DNA from: Aeromonas sobria
GTDB lineage: Bacteria > Pseudomonadota > Gammaproteobacteria > Enterobacterales > Aeromonadaceae
Assembly (NCBI RefSeq): GCF_000820145.1
Contig: NZ_CDBW01000033.1
Location: forward strand, 16,511-80,510
DNA length: 64,000 nt
Direction: 5' to 3'
The first letter of the stretch is position 1. Each line of letters starts with the position of its first letter. A program made the position numbers and the translations under genes. The notes beneath the pieces are model-generated. The model did no database searches. It saw nothing but the letters and a program-made list of their open reading frames with translations, and had not been told where the DNA came from. Below are positions 6,988-16,896 of this stretch, one piece after another.

Positions 6988-8841
6988 ATGGCAAATAAGA
7001 CCGGATTGCAGTTTACCGTCAACGTCGGGGCGTTGCCTGAGCCCACTTTCGTGGTGGCGAGCTTTGAATTTGACGAGGGGCTGAATAGTCCCTTTGAGCT
7101 TCACCTCGAGTTGGCCAGTCGCCAAAGTGATATCGATTTTGGTGCCGTACTGGACCAGCCCTGTGAGCTGCTGGTGTGGTATGAGGGGCGACTGCAGCGT
7201 CGCGTCAGTGGTGTGGTGGCGCAATTCGCTCAGGGCGATACCGGATTTCGCCGTACTCGATACAGCATGGTGGTCAAGCCTGCGCTGTGGCGTCTCTCCT
7301 TGTGTACTAATGCCCGCATCTTCCAGGCGCAGAAGCCTGAAGAAATCCTCTCCATTTTGCTGCAAGAGCACGGCATCACCGACTACGCCTTTGCCCTGAA
7401 AAACGAGCATGCCCAGCGGGAGTACTGTGTGCAATACCGTGAAAGCGATTTGGCGTTTGTGAACCGCCTGGTCGCAGAAGAGGGGATGTTCTACTTCCAC
7501 GAGTTTGAAGCAGGCAAACACCGCATTGTCTTTGCTGACGATGCTGCCGCGCTGCAAGAGGGGCCTGCACTCTTTTTTAATCTGGCCAATCAAGGGTTGC
7601 AACAGGGCGCATTTGTGCGCCGGTTCCATTATCAGGAAGCGGTGCGCCCCTCGGATGTGGAGCTCAAAGACTACAGCTTCAAGACCCCAGCCTATGGTCT
7701 CTCTCACAAGAAAATGGGGGCAGAGCTGGAGCATCAACGTGACACCTACCAGCATTTTGACTACCCGGGTCGCTTCAAGCAGGACCCGAGCGGCAAGGCG
7801 TTTGCCCAACATCGGTTGGATGCACTGCGAGCCGATGCAGTGACGGGGAATGGCCGCTCGACAGAGGCAGGATTGATGCCGGGGCTGAGCTTCATGCTAT
7901 CAGAACACCCTGCCCCTTCACTCAATATTGCCTGGCAAGTGGTGCATGTCACCCATACTGGCAAGCAGCCTCAAGCATTGGAAGAAGAGGGTGGCAGCGG
8001 CCCGACCGTCTACTACAACGAATTTGGGGTGGTGAAAGCCAGTACCACCTGGCGTGCGCAGATGCCCCATAAGCCTATGGTGGATGGGGCGCAGATTGCT
8101 ACTGTGGTAGGGCCTGCTGGTGAAGAGATTTATTGCGATAAATATGGTCGGATAAAGCTGCAGTTCCCCTGGGACAGATACGGTGCCAGTGATGAGCACA
8201 GCTCTTGCTGGGTGAGGGTTGGTCAGGCTTGGGCGGGGGGAGGTTATGGCATGATGGCTATTCCGCGAATAGGCCATGAGGTGATTGTCTCGTTCCTTGA
8301 GGGGGATCCCGACCAGCCCATCGTTATTGGCCGCACTTACCATGCGACCAGCCTTCCTCCTGAAGGACTGCCTGCCAATAAAACCCGCATGTCGCTGCGT
8401 AGCAGCACCCACAAGGGCAAAGGCTTTAACGAGCTGCGCTTTGAAGACAAAGCGGGTCAGGAAGAGGTATTCCTCCACGCTCAGCACGACATGAATACGG
8501 TGGTGCTCAACAATCGCTCTACCTCTGTGAATGCCAATCATGATGAGCAGATAGGAGGAAGCCAGACTGTCACGGTTCAAGGTAACCAGACGGTGTCGGT
8601 CAAGCTGGACCAAGTGACCGAGGTGCAAGGGGAGCAGACGATAGCGGTCACCAAGAATCGCAGCACTATGGTCAATGACAATGAATCGCTGCAGGTGAAG
8701 AACAATATCGCCATCCAATCGCAGGATGGGGGCATTCTCATTGCCACAGCCGGTGGTTATATCGCCATCGACAAAGAAGGCAACATCGCCATTACCGGCA
8801 AGGGGCTGGTGTTGAACGGCACCCGCATTGATTTGAATTAA
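6988..8841 (+). CDS. vgrG: Type VI secretion spike protein VgrG
   Basis: VgrG (TssI) trimers form the tip of the type VI tube. The 617 residues show the usual order: gp27-like N-terminal domains (to about 370), a gp5 OB-fold with [17 protein letters not shown] and [20 protein letters not shown] (about 390-450), and a C-terminal beta-helix of repeated valine-rich strands (about 500-610). There is no extra effector domain after the helix, so this is a structural VgrG that carries the PAAR-RHS protein encoded two genes downstream. GGGGG precedes the ATG. The gene is followed after nine bases by the chaperone gene, indicating one operon. Confidence 0.97.
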   Translation: MANKTGLQFTVNVGALPEPTFVVASFEFDEGLNSPFELHLELASRQSDIDFGAVLDQPCELLVWYEGRLQRRVSGVVAQFAQGDTGFRRTRYSMVVKPALWRLSLCTNARIFQAQKPEEILSILLQEHGITDYAFALKNEHAQREYCVQYRESDLAFVNRLVAEEGMFYFHEFEAGKHRIVFADDAAALQEGPALFFNLANQGLQQGAFVRRFHYQEAVRPSDVELKDYSFKTPAYGLSHKKMGAELEHQRDTYQHFDYPGRFKQDPSGKAFAQHRLDALRADAVTGNGRSTEAGLMPGLSFMLSEHPAPSLNIAWQVVHVTHTGKQPQALEEEGGSGPTVYYNEFGVVKASTTWRAQMPHKPMVDGAQIATVVGPAGEEIYCDKYGRIKLQFPWDRYGASDEHSSCWVRVGQAWAGGGYGMMAIPRIGHEVIVSFLEGDPDQPIVIGRTYHATSLPPEGLPANKTRMSLRSSTHKGKGFNELRFEDKAGQEEVFLHAQHDMNTVVLNNRSTSVNANHDEQIGGSQTVTVQGNQTVSVKLDQVTEVQGEQTIAVTKNRSTMVNDNESLQVKNNIAIQSQDGGILIATAGGYIAIDKEGNIAITGKGLVLNGTRIDLN

Positions 8842-8850
8842 GGATGTGAC

Positions 8851-9258
8851 ATGTATCAGATGAATGAAGGTGCGCTGTTGATACCACAGCAGTGGCGTGA
8901 TGAGTCCCTCCATGTGTTTGTATTGCCGGGAGACACCGTCAATCTGGTGGTCAATCGCTCACCGTTCGAGTTTGGATTAGCGCCAGAGACAGTCTATCAA
9001 CAGACGCTTTCGCAATTTGCGGCTCACCTCAAGGGGTATCAGGAATTGGCGAGTTGGGAGGTGCAGCTGGATGGGCAGGCCGCCCCAGCCATCGAGTACA
9101 CCTGGCGCTCAACGGAGGGGCCGATGCACCAGGTGGTGGTGATGCAGGTGAGGGGCACGTTGCTGCTAACCTTTACCATCACGGTAGCCGGTACCCTGCA
9201 AGATGAACAGAAACAAGCCTTGCTTGACGTGATAGCCACCTTTAAAGCAGCGGGCTAA
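8851..9258 (+). CDS. Eag-type (DUF1795/DcrB-like) effector chaperone
   Basis: This 135-residue protein belongs to the DUF1795 family, whose Eag members bind the hydrophobic N-terminal transmembrane segments of PAAR-RHS effectors and load them on VgrG. Typical features are the short acidic start (MYQMNEGALLIPQQWRDES) and alternating hydrophobic strands such as VFVLPGDTVNLVVNR. It lies between vgrG and an RHS gene that encodes just such membrane segments, with nine-base gaps on both sides, which strongly supports the chaperone role. Confidence 0.9.
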   Translation: MYQMNEGALLIPQQWRDESLHVFVLPGDTVNLVVNRSPFEFGLAPETVYQQTLSQFAAHLKGYQELASWEVQLDGQAAPAIEYTWRSTEGPMHQVVVMQVRGTLLLTFTITVAGTLQDEQKQALLDVIATFKAAG

Positions 9259-9267
9259 GGGGGAGGC

Positions 9268-12200
9268 ATGCTTGGCGATATCTTAACACGGGTAGCGCGA
9301 GTCGGCGCGATGCATGCGGGAAACCGCCCCTCTCCGCCAACTGACAGGCCCAAGCCTGGCGAGGGTAAGCCTCCTACGTCCCCTGGCAAAATGATTAAGC
9401 ACAAGAGCTTTCTGGGCGCGTTGGCGGGGGCGATAGCTGGTGCCCTGGTCGCGGCAGCCGTGTTTGCAGCGGCGGCGGCAGTGGTAACGGCGGCCGTCGC
9501 ATTGACGGGCGTGACGGGTGGAATGGGACTGGCATTGGTGGTGGGGGTCGCCAAGCTTGGACTGGGCATTGCTGCCACCATAGGCGCGGGGGACCTTATC
9601 GCCAAGGTGTCAGGAAGTGTGTCTGGCATGGTTGATAGTGCATCCCCGTCCTTCGGTCCGGTCGCAACTGGTTCGGCCAATGTGTTTGTCGAAGGGTTGC
9701 CGGTCTCCCGTGCACTGGTTGATACCGTCGCGTGCACCAAGCATTCGGTTCCACCCATCATTGCCCAAGGCAGTGAGTCTGTTTTTGTCAACGACAGTCC
9801 CGCAGCACGAGTAGATGACCAGATGGCCTGTGGCGCCACCATCAAAGAGGGGGCTTCCACCGTGTTCTTTGGCTCAGGTCAGGGAACTTATGCAGAGATA
9901 GCAGATGAGTTCAGTTGGTGGGAAAAGGCCCTGCTGATTGCGGTTGAATTTATCGTGCCCCCCAGTCGCGGTATGTTTAAAGGACTGGGTAAGCTGCTTG
10001 CCAATCCGCGCAGGGCATTACGGGGTGCATGGGTTGGTGCTAAATGGGCCGCTCGCACATTTAAGCGCACCTCACTGCGTTGCATGAGTCAGGGGTTCAA
10101 AAATAACAAAGGACTGGCACGCTTCAAGGAAGCCGCCAAGGGTTTTCTTAAAGACCCCGTCTATATCCCCAGTGGCGAGGTGATTGAATCCCGGCTGGAT
10201 GTCGAGTTGGGGCAAACCTTGCCGCTGCGCTTTGAGCGCACCTACCTCACCGCATCCGCCCATACGGGGCTGCTCGGTAAGGGGTGGCATGACAGCTGGA
10301 GTGAAGTCGCCAGCGTCAGTCAGCAGGGTCTCGACACCATCGTGACCATCACCCTGGCACAGGGCTATGACATTGATTTCACTTTCCATCGAGACGTGAC
10401 CTGCGTCTATTGCCCGCACTATCCCCAGTTTACCTTGACACGAACTGAGCACGGTTTTTTGTTGTGGGACCGAGACAGTCAGCAGACCCGTCACTTTATC
10501 CATCAGCAGGGTGGTCTGTACTGGCTCGGTGCGCTGTCAGACCGTCATGACAATCGCATTATCTTGGTACGCGACCAGACCGGCAAACTCTGCCGGGTGC
10601 GCCACAGCGATGGCATCGAGCTGGCGCTGGCGTGGCAAGATGACTATCTGCAACACATTGTCCGGGTAGATGGCGGCCAGCAGACGCGCTTGGCCCACTA
10701 TACCCAAAACCGCGCCGGTCAATTAGTCGAAGCGGATGCCAGCCATCACTACCACCTGTTTTACGAATACGATGGCCAGGGGCGGCTAACGCGTTGGCAT
10801 GATAACGACCAGACCTGGGCGCGTTATGAATATGACGCGCAAGGGCGCTGTATTTACACCACCTGTGCTGATGGTATGCTCACCGCCCGCTTTGACTATC
10901 AGCCTGGCAAGGTGGTGATGACCGACGGGATGGGTCGCCACGAGTATGAGCTTAATGAGCTCGACCTGGTGAGCGCAATCCGCTCCCCCCTCGGCCATGT
11001 GACCCGCTTTGACTACGACGAATTCGGTAACCTGTTGCGGGAGATTTCTCCGGCCGGACGGGTGGTCGAGTTTGAATACCTGGATGACACCGGGCTGGTT
11101 ACCCGCTTTGTCGACGGGAGCGGTCACGCGTGGCACTACGAGTATGATGACCAGCAGCGGTTGTGCGCCGTCGCTGACCCGCTCGGGCGCAGCTGGCAGT
11201 GGCGTTTCGATGAAACGGGTAATCCGGACAAACTGACGGGGCCGGATGCCAGCGAAGTGCATTTTGGCTGGAACCGTTATGGACTGCTGACGGCGGTGAG
11301 TGACCAAAGTGGCAAGGTGCAAACGCGCCTGCAGTATGACCACCGCCAGCGCCTGCTCAGCCAGACCGATGCCGAGGGGCGCACCGAGCAGTGGCGCTAT
11401 GATGGCCAGGACCGGATTGCCCAGTGGCAACGGGCCGACGGCGCTCGCTATCAGTTAGGCTATCGCCGCCCCAGCTGGCAACTGCCAGAGCAGCTCAAAC
11501 GGCCCGATGAGGTAGAAGAGCAACGCCGTTACGATCGCCACAAAAACCTGACCGACTATGTCGATGGTAATGGTCAGCACTGGCGCCAACGCTTCGGTGC
11601 CTTTGACCTGCTCCTTGAGCGCACCGATGCCAGTGGCCGTAGTTGGCGCTATCAATACGACAGCGATACCCAGCAGCTGATAAAGGTCACCGGGCCAGAC
11701 CAGCAGATGTGGGAGTGGTGGCTCGATAATGATGGCCGGGTGGTCCGTGAGCAAGACATGGCGGGCACCCTCACCCACTACCGCTATGACGAAGATGGTC
11801 ACTGCATCGAAGTCCGCAATGGCGAAGGTCAGGCTCGTCACTTCCTGTTTGATGGCCGGGGTTTGCTGCTACGCGAAACCAGTGACGATGACACCATTCA
11901 TTATCACTACGACGGGGCAGGCAGATTGCTGGAAGTGTCATCCAACACCAGCCACCTGCGCTTTGAATATGACACCCGCGACCGGGTGGTACGTGAAGAG
12001 CAAAACGGCGCCACCATTAGCCGTACCTATGACGAGCAGGCCCGCACCCTGACCCGAACCCTGAGCTGGCCTGAGACGCACCAAGAGAATAAGGAAGACG
12101 AACCAGCCCCACTGACCACCACCTTTACCGTCAACAACGTCGGCGAATTGACCCGTGTTGGCTTGCCAGATGGGGCCGAGCTGACCCTGGGGCACGACCT

Positions 12201-13662
12201 GGCTGGTCGGGAGGCACAGCGCCAGGGCGGTGCTTTTGGTCTGAAGCAAGAGTATGACGCTCTGGGCCAGCTCACTCGCGCCCAAAGCGGTCAACTGCAA
12301 GAGGGACGCTTGCTGGCGGGGCTCACCCGCGAGTACGGTTATGACCGTGCTGGCAACCTGATTGGTGAACGGCGCGGGCGCGAGGCGCAGGGCTATCGGC
12401 TCGATGCCTGTGGTCGGGTGCTGGAGACCCTCAGCAGGCTTCCCAACGCCGGTCGCCAGCGGGAGGCGCAATTTAGCTACACCCGTCAGGGGTTGCCATT
12501 AACCGACGGCGAGCATACCCAATGGCAACAAGGGCGGGTCAGCCAGCGGGGTGACACCCACTACGACTATGACAAAGCGGGCAGGCTTATCGGCAAACGT
12601 CAGCTGCGTCCGGGCTTTCGGCCCGAACAGTGGCACTACCGCTGGGACAGTCGTAACCAGTTGAGGGTGGTCACCACCCCCGAAGGCTCTAACTGGTTTT
12701 ATCGCTACGACCCGTTTGGTCGGCGCATCAGCAAACGCTGTGAGCAGAGTGGCGAAGAGGTGGGTTACCTGTGGGATGGCGACCAGATAGCCGAGGTCCG
12801 TCATTTCAAGCAAGGCACACTGCAACTGCGCCGCCACTGGGTCTGGCGTGGCTGGGAATTGCTGGTGCAGCAGCGTCAAGAGATACAAGCGCAACCTGGC
12901 CTCCAAGCGTATGCACCAACGGCCTACATCGAACAAGGCCTGCAAGTCGCTGCTGAAAGTTGGCAGACCGACTTTGTCGTCAGCCAGCAAAACGGCGAAC
13001 TGCTGGGGTTTTATAACCGGCAAGGGGAGCTGCACTGGCAACCAACAAAAACCAGTCTGTGGGGCCAGCGGTTAAGCAACCATGCTGATAACCGTGACCC
13101 CGGTCTGGCATTTGCGGGCCAACTGCGTGACGACGAGAGTGGACTCTGCTATAACCGTTTTCGGTACTACGACCCGCAAGGTGCCTGTTATATCTCCCCC
13201 GACCCGATAGGGATACTGGGTGGGGAGAATAACTACGGCTATGTGCCTAATCCGGTAAATTGGGTTGATCCGTTCGGGTTGGCGGGGTGTCCGACTGCGA
13301 GAGGTTATTGGAAAAATGATCCTGTACAATTTAAAGGGAATAAGGTTTATCAACGTAGTGATTTGTTTGATCCTAATCAAATGACTGCTTGGCGTGATAA
13401 GGGGAAGGTTTTTAAAGGCACGAATATGGATAGGATGGCTACAGGCAGAGCACCGGTTGGCTATGATGGGAAAGCTGTAAACTTACACCATATGTTGCAA
13501 GCACAAAATGGACCTATTGCGGAGATAAGCCAAACATACCATAAGAGTTATCATGGTATAATTCATATTAATCCCAACACAACCCCGTCAGGCATCAATA
13601 GAACAGAGTTTAACTCTTGGCGAGAAAAATATTGGGTAAATAGAGCGAGTGAATTTCAATGA
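9268..13662 (+). CDS. PAAR-RHS type VI effector with LHH-type nuclease tip
   Basis: The 1464-residue toxin carrier has an N-terminal segment with an ARVGAMHAG stretch, long Ala/Gly-rich membrane segments (about residues 48-115), a PAAR domain (about 120-205, with two GSxxVFVNDxPAARxxD-like repeats) and an RHS/YD-repeat shell (about 300-1300, many YDxxGRL units). The RHS core end is PDPIGILGGENNYGYVPNP, then WVDPFGL (about 1310-1340), where self-cleavage normally frees the tip. The last 120 residues are the toxin: VNLHHMLQ with GPIAEI and later His match LHH-type HNH nucleases, so DNA cleavage in rival cells is likely. GC content drops sharply at about 13,290 where the tip begins. GGGGGAGG precedes the ATG. 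Confidence 0.95.
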   Translation: MLGDILTRVARVGAMHAGNRPSPPTDRPKPGEGKPPTSPGKMIKHKSFLGALAGAIAGALVAAAVFAAAAAVVTAAVALTGVTGGMGLALVVGVAKLGLGIAATIGAGDLIAKVSGSVSGMVDSASPSFGPVATGSANVFVEGLPVSRALVDTVACTKHSVPPIIAQGSESVFVNDSPAARVDDQMACGATIKEGASTVFFGSGQGTYAEIADEFSWWEKALLIAVEFIVPPSRGMFKGLGKLLANPRRALRGAWVGAKWAARTFKRTSLRCMSQGFKNNKGLARFKEAAKGFLKDPVYIPSGEVIESRLDVELGQTLPLRFERTYLTASAHTGLLGKGWHDSWSEVASVSQQGLDTIVTITLAQGYDIDFTFHRDVTCVYCPHYPQFTLTRTEHGFLLWDRDSQQTRHFIHQQGGLYWLGALSDRHDNRIILVRDQTGKLCRVRHSDGIELALAWQDDYLQHIVRVDGGQQTRLAHYTQNRAGQLVEADASHHYHLFYEYDGQGRLTRWHDNDQTWARYEYDAQGRCIYTTCADGMLTARFDYQPGKVVMTDGMGRHEYELNELDLVSAIRSPLGHVTRFDYDEFGNLLREISPAGRVVEFEYLDDTGLVTRFVDGSGHAWHYEYDDQQRLCAVADPLGRSWQWRFDETGNPDKLTGPDASEVHFGWNRYGLLTAVSDQSGKVQTRLQYDHRQRLLSQTDAEGRTEQWRYDGQDRIAQWQRADGARYQLGYRRPSWQLPEQLKRPDEVEEQRRYDRHKNLTDYVDGNGQHWRQRFGAFDLLLERTDASGRSWRYQYDSDTQQLIKVTGPDQQMWEWWLDNDGRVVREQDMAGTLTHYRYDEDGHCIEVRNGEGQARHFLFDGRGLLLRETSDDDTIHYHYDGAGRLLEVSSNTSHLRFEYDTRDRVVREEQNGATISRTYDEQARTLTRTLSWPETHQENKEDEPAPLTTTFTVNNVGELTRVGLPDGAELTLGHDLAGREAQRQGGAFGLKQEYDALGQLTRAQSGQLQEGRLLAGLTREYGYDRAGNLIGERRGREAQGYRLDACGRVLETLSRLPNAGRQREAQFSYTRQGLPLTDGEHTQWQQGRVSQRGDTHYDYDKAGRLIGKRQLRPGFRPEQWHYRWDSRNQLRVVTTPEGSNWFYRYDPFGRRISKRCEQSGEEVGYLWDGDQIAEVRHFKQGTLQLRRHWVWRGWELLVQQRQEIQAQPGLQAYAPTAYIEQGLQVAAESWQTDFVVSQQNGELLGFYNRQGELHWQPTKTSLWGQRLSNHADNRDPGLAFAGQLRDDESGLCYNRFRYYDPQGACYISPDPIGILGGENNYGYVPNPVNWVDPFGLAGCPTARGYWKNDPVQFKGNKVYQRSDLFDPNQMTAWRDKGKVFKGTNMDRMATGRAPVGYDGKAVNLHHMLQAQNGPIAEISQTYHKSYHGIIHINPNTTPSGINRTEFNSWREKYWVNRASEFQ

Positions 13663-14090
13663 ACAAAAATGAATTAATATGTTTCCTGAAAAATAATGAA
13701 GGTCTTGTTAATTTCGGTACCTCAGATGATGCGCCGACATCTGAGTGGATTAACAAGGCAGAGCAAGCTCTTGGTGTGATATTGCCAGAAGAATACAAGT
13801 GGTTTTTAAGTCAGTTTGGTGGCGGTGATATATGTGGGGAGGAAATATATAGCATTTACTGCTTGCCGTTTGATGAAGCAGTTGGTGGCGACTTGGTTTA
13901 TCAGAATATGATTTCTGAAAACAATATATCTATTGGGAAGATTGTTTTATCCAACACCGATTTTGGTGAGGAGTTTTATTTAAAAGTCGAACATCCTAAT
14001 AAAGTATTCGTTTCTATTGGGCATAAAGAAGATTTATATGCAAGTGACTTTATTGAGTATCTTTACAAAAGAGTAATGTCATACGTTTAA
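13659..14090 (+). CDS. SMI1/KNR4 family immunity protein
   Basis: This 143-residue acidic protein has the SMI1/KNR4 (SUKH) pattern: WINKAEQALGVILPEEYKWF followed by LSQFGGGDICGEEIYSIY and a C-terminal helix. SUKH proteins are common immunity partners of polymorphic nuclease toxins. Its ATG overlaps the RHS stop codon by four bases (ATGA), and it shares the AT-rich composition of the toxin tip, so tip and immunity were probably acquired together. It should bind and block the LHH nuclease in the producing cell. Confidence 0.93.
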   Translation: MNKNELICFLKNNEGLVNFGTSDDAPTSEWINKAEQALGVILPEEYKWFLSQFGGGDICGEEIYSIYCLPFDEAVGGDLVYQNMISENNISIGKIVLSNTDFGEEFYLKVEHPNKVFVSIGHKEDLYASDFIEYLYKRVMSYV

Positions 14091-14371
14091 GCAAAATCCG
14101 GAAGTGTTTCAAAGAACCTTCCAGCTTACTATTCTCTGTTGCTCAGACCCAAAAGCTAAATAGCTGTTCCGAATAGTAGATCACTGGAGGAAGGGAGCTC
14201 AGTCCAGTTTGTGCGATCTCATTAGTCGCCAAACAAAACAAGCCACACCCAAAGGACTGAGTTGATGCCTATCCTACCACCCCTGCCACGACCACAACGG
14301 CGCTCGCTACACAGTGGTGGCAGCGCTCGGCTCGCCTTGGCAACACCCATGCCAGCTATCGGCTGGGGCTG
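14091..14371. other. Decayed stretch upstream of the Sel1-repeat frame
   Basis: In the frame of the Sel1-repeat gene, coding-like sequence continues upstream of its first ATG to about 14,261 (including a QWWQRSARLGNTHASYRLG segment, itself a Sel1 repeat), then meets a TGA at 14,258-14,260. No start codon is available in that extension. The remaining 160 bases show nothing recognisable. Confidence 0.4.
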
Positions 14372-15349
14372 ATGTGCCAAGAGCAGCATCAGGGCAAACC
14401 GGCGAGCGAATGTCTTGACTGGTTCGAGCAAGCTGCCAAGCGGGATCATACCGAAGCTCAGTTGATCCTAGCCCGGTGGTACAGCAAACAACCGGGGGCA
14501 GATACGGACGCCATCAAGTGGCTTGAGCGGTCCGCAGAACTGGGTAACCGTGATGCCCAGTACCTGTTGGGTGAGCGATATGCGCAAGGTAAAGGGGTAG
14601 TCAAACGACCAGATCTCGCCCAACGCTGGAATGACAAAGCGGCTGCTCAGCAGCAACCTGATGCTTTGCTACAGCAAGCGAAACAGGCCACCCCCACCAA
14701 TGCTCTCGCTACCTATCAGCGCGCTGCCAATACGGCTTCTGCTGATGCAGAGCTCTGGCTAGGGATGGCTTATCTGGCAGGGGAACAAGTTCCTACAGAC
14801 CCCGCTTTGGGTCGTTACTGGCTGGAGCTGGCAGCCGGACACGGTTCCCACGAAGCAGAGTACCAACTGAGCTTGCAGCAGGTGGATCGGGAGCTGCGGG
14901 TCTACTGGGTAGAGAAAGCAGCTGACGGTGGCGTGACCAAAGCTTGGTTCGAGCTGGCGGAGCTACAGCATAAGCAAGGTGAACTGGAGCAGGCCAGAGC
15001 TAGTTATGCCAAGGCTGCCCAACAAGGACACATTCTCGCGCAGTACACCTACGGTGAAATGCTGCGCCAGGGACAAGGTGGCAAAGTGGATTATGCACAA
15101 GCTCTTAAGCAGTATCGCTTGGCGGCCCAGCAAGGTGACCGCATGGCCCAATCCCGAATGGGAACACTGCGAGAGGAAGGCCTGGGGGCTCCTCGTAACC
15201 GGGTACACGCCTATGCTTGGTTGTCACTGGCGGCGACAGAAGGGATGACAGAGGCTGTACAGGCCCGTGACGAGCTGGAAGCAGCAATGACAAAGCCGGA
15301 AGTCAAACAGGCTCAGAAGCTGTCGGAGCACTGGTTTGGTAAACTCTAA
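14372..15349 (+). CDS. Sel1-repeat protein, probably truncated at its N-terminus
   Basis: The 325 residues are made of Sel1-type repeats (for example AIKWLERSAELGNRDAQYLL, AQALKQYRLAAQQGDRMAQS and a final YAWLSLAATEG), helical hairpins used for protein binding. The ATG at 14372 lies inside a repeat, and one more repeat can be read upstream without a start, so the original N-terminus, probably with a signal peptide, has been lost. Sel1 proteins often accompany type VI effectors as adaptors or immunity proteins. This copy may be a remnant displaced by exchange of the RHS tip. It might still be made from 14372 or be a pseudogene. Confidence 0.65.
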   Translation: MCQEQHQGKPASECLDWFEQAAKRDHTEAQLILARWYSKQPGADTDAIKWLERSAELGNRDAQYLLGERYAQGKGVVKRPDLAQRWNDKAAAQQQPDALLQQAKQATPTNALATYQRAANTASADAELWLGMAYLAGEQVPTDPALGRYWLELAAGHGSHEAEYQLSLQQVDRELRVYWVEKAADGGVTKAWFELAELQHKQGELEQARASYAKAAQQGHILAQYTYGEMLRQGQGGKVDYAQALKQYRLAAQQGDRMAQSRMGTLREEGLGAPRNRVHAYAWLSLAATEGMTEAVQARDELEAAMTKPEVKQAQKLSEHWFGKL

Positions 15350-15511
15350 TCTGTTAACGATAATGCGAGAAAGAAGGGGGGTAGGATATAATGAATATTA
15401 TTTTTTCTTTAACTTTTAATTGAGCAGTGTGATGGTGAAAGCGTGAAGTATCAATCATATTTTTGGGGGGAGGTATGTAGGATTTCTTAATTTCATTAGG
15501 AATATTACTCC
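15350..15511. other. AT-rich gap without a gene
   Basis: No gene or clear terminator is seen. A G6 run occurs at 15464-15469. Confidence 0.3.
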
Positions 15512-15811
15512 ATGCACGTTCTTCTTGTGTTTGCAAAGATTGCCATAGCAAGGGACCTCTCTGGCATTCATGTGTTTATGGCTTGGGGCTTGATGATAAT
15601 TGCATTTTATGGTGCTATTGCAAGCATATGTTTATTTATGCGAAAAGTGCATGTTTATTACGGTTTTTTATTTTCATCAGCGAAGGATGGTTATCCAGAA
15701 TTAATACTAAGCGCTGTAATGAAAGTTATAGAGATTTCGGCTTTACAATTTATATGTTGTCCATTTCTTTTTTATTGCCATATGTATCACTTTGGCGAGC
15801 AAAGGTGCTAA
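15512..15811 (+). CDS. Small membrane protein, possibly frameshifted
   Basis: The frame from ATG 15512 gives 99 residues with hydrophobic segments at about 22-45 and 70-92 (GLMIIAFYGAIASICLFM). AGGAA lies 11 bases upstream. A neighbouring frame ending at 15840 gives a more membrane-like tail (LSISFLLPYVSLW, then VLINIYLLLVR) than this frame's own Cys/His-rich end, suggesting one shifted base near 15,740. The function is unknown. It is AT-rich and lies just after the type VI cluster, where extra immunity genes are often found. Confidence 0.35.
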   Translation: MHVLLVFAKIAIARDLSGIHVFMAWGLMIIAFYGAIASICLFMRKVHVYYGFLFSSAKDGYPELILSAVMKVIEISALQFICCPFLFYCHMYHFGEQRC

Positions 15812-15863
15812 TTAATATTTATTTGTTATTGGTTCGATAAAGTGACAAGTTATAAAACATCTC

Positions 15864-15895
15864 AGAATGAAGCGGCCAGATGGCCGCTTCATTCT
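15864..15895. terminator. Strong hairpin between the small membrane gene and acfC
   Basis: A perfect 14-pair stem (AGAATGAAGCGGCC with GGCCGCTTCATTCT) around an AGAT loop. It can terminate transcription from the left, and on the minus strand from acfC. Its core GAAGCGGCC is shared with the hairpin at 16,897-16,926. Confidence 0.6.
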
Positions 15896-15986
15896 TGCTT
15901 AATGATACTCTGTTATTGTTAGGTTGAGCATATCACTTTAAATAGTGAGTCGCCCCCTTTTTTATACGTCAGATATCTTTTGTTTA

Positions 15987-16763
15987 TTAAAGTTTTATCT
16001 TGTCAGACCAGCCGAATTGCTGAAAAATATTTTTTGATGTTTCGCCCTTTAGATAATTAGCAAATTTCAGGCTATCTTCACTTGGCGTTCGCTTCAATAC
16101 GATATTGACATCTCGGTAAACGACCAAGTTATTCTCAATTCCTACGACATCACCAAAATCAGGGTTGCTCTTGGCCCAATCAGCCCAAGTTACCCAGGCA
16201 TCAACCTTCGGGTCTTCCAAGAAAGCCTTTCTAGCTCCGCCGCTATTGGGAGTGAACAGTACTATATTTTTTCTGAAATTAGCGACGAGATTGATATCCC
16301 CGGTGCGGCCAATCATATCTTCCCAAACACCGGTGCCTGATGTATTACTGACCCCTGCACCATCCGGAACAACAATACCTACTCCTGGTTTTGTTAGGTC
16401 AGTTAAGCCTTTGATATTTTTCGGGTTCCCATTTTTAACTAGGATGATTGCCGGACGTAAGTAGAGCGGTGTGATGCTATGAATATCAAAATTGTCAGCA
16501 TGACCAGTGGCAATTGCCAGAGCAGATTGTTCTGATGCTCCAAATAGGATATCGGCGTTTTCTTTTGCTTTGTCATTCCAGCTTGCCTGAGGGCCAAAGT
16601 GTACATTCACTTTAACACCTGTCTCTGCTTGAAACGCTTCGGCAACCTTAATCAGTGCGGTATGCGGACCACCTGGTCCATACAGATTCACATCGGCTAA
16701 CACAGAAAAACTCGGTAGACTGAACAAAATTGCTGCTACCAGAGGGTTGACGGTCAGTTTCAT
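15987..16763 (-). CDS. acfC: AcfC-like periplasmic solute-binding protein
   Basis: This 258-residue protein has a signal peptide (about 1-23, ending SVLA) and a periplasmic binding fold of the sulfate/molybdate type. It resembles accessory colonization factor AcfC of Vibrio cholerae: VNLYGPGGPHTALIKVAEAF, ADILFGASEQSALAIA, GAGVSNTSGTGVWEDMIGR and WADWAKSNPDFGDVVG. AcfC is linked to chemotaxis and colonisation in V. cholerae; the ligand is not known from sequence. AAGGAA precedes the ATG. No ABC permease or ATPase lies nearby. It is island cargo next to the integrase. Confidence 0.85.
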   Translation of the reverse strand: MKLTVNPLVAAILFSLPSFSVLADVNLYGPGGPHTALIKVAEAFQAETGVKVNVHFGPQASWNDKAKENADILFGASEQSALAIATGHADNFDIHSITPLYLRPAIILVKNGNPKNIKGLTDLTKPGVGIVVPDGAGVSNTSGTGVWEDMIGRTGDINLVANFRKNIVLFTPNSGGARKAFLEDPKVDAWVTWADWAKSNPDFGDVVGIENNLVVYRDVNIVLKRTPSEDSLKFANYLKGETSKNIFQQFGWSDKIKL

Positions 16764-16896
16764 TTTTTTTCCTTGTATTGTTGTGAATGTTCAAGGATAA
16801 CAAGACCGTATTAATCTAGGATTAATTTCAGGGAGAATGAATTTTTTCTGTCCCTTGTGGTTTGGCAAGATGTCATCAATGGCTAAAAAAACATAG

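Noticed and set aside
6858..6998. 46-codon frame overlapping the vgrG start
   Set aside because: Cys/Trp-rich with no family resemblance and no strong ribosome signal; likely chance.
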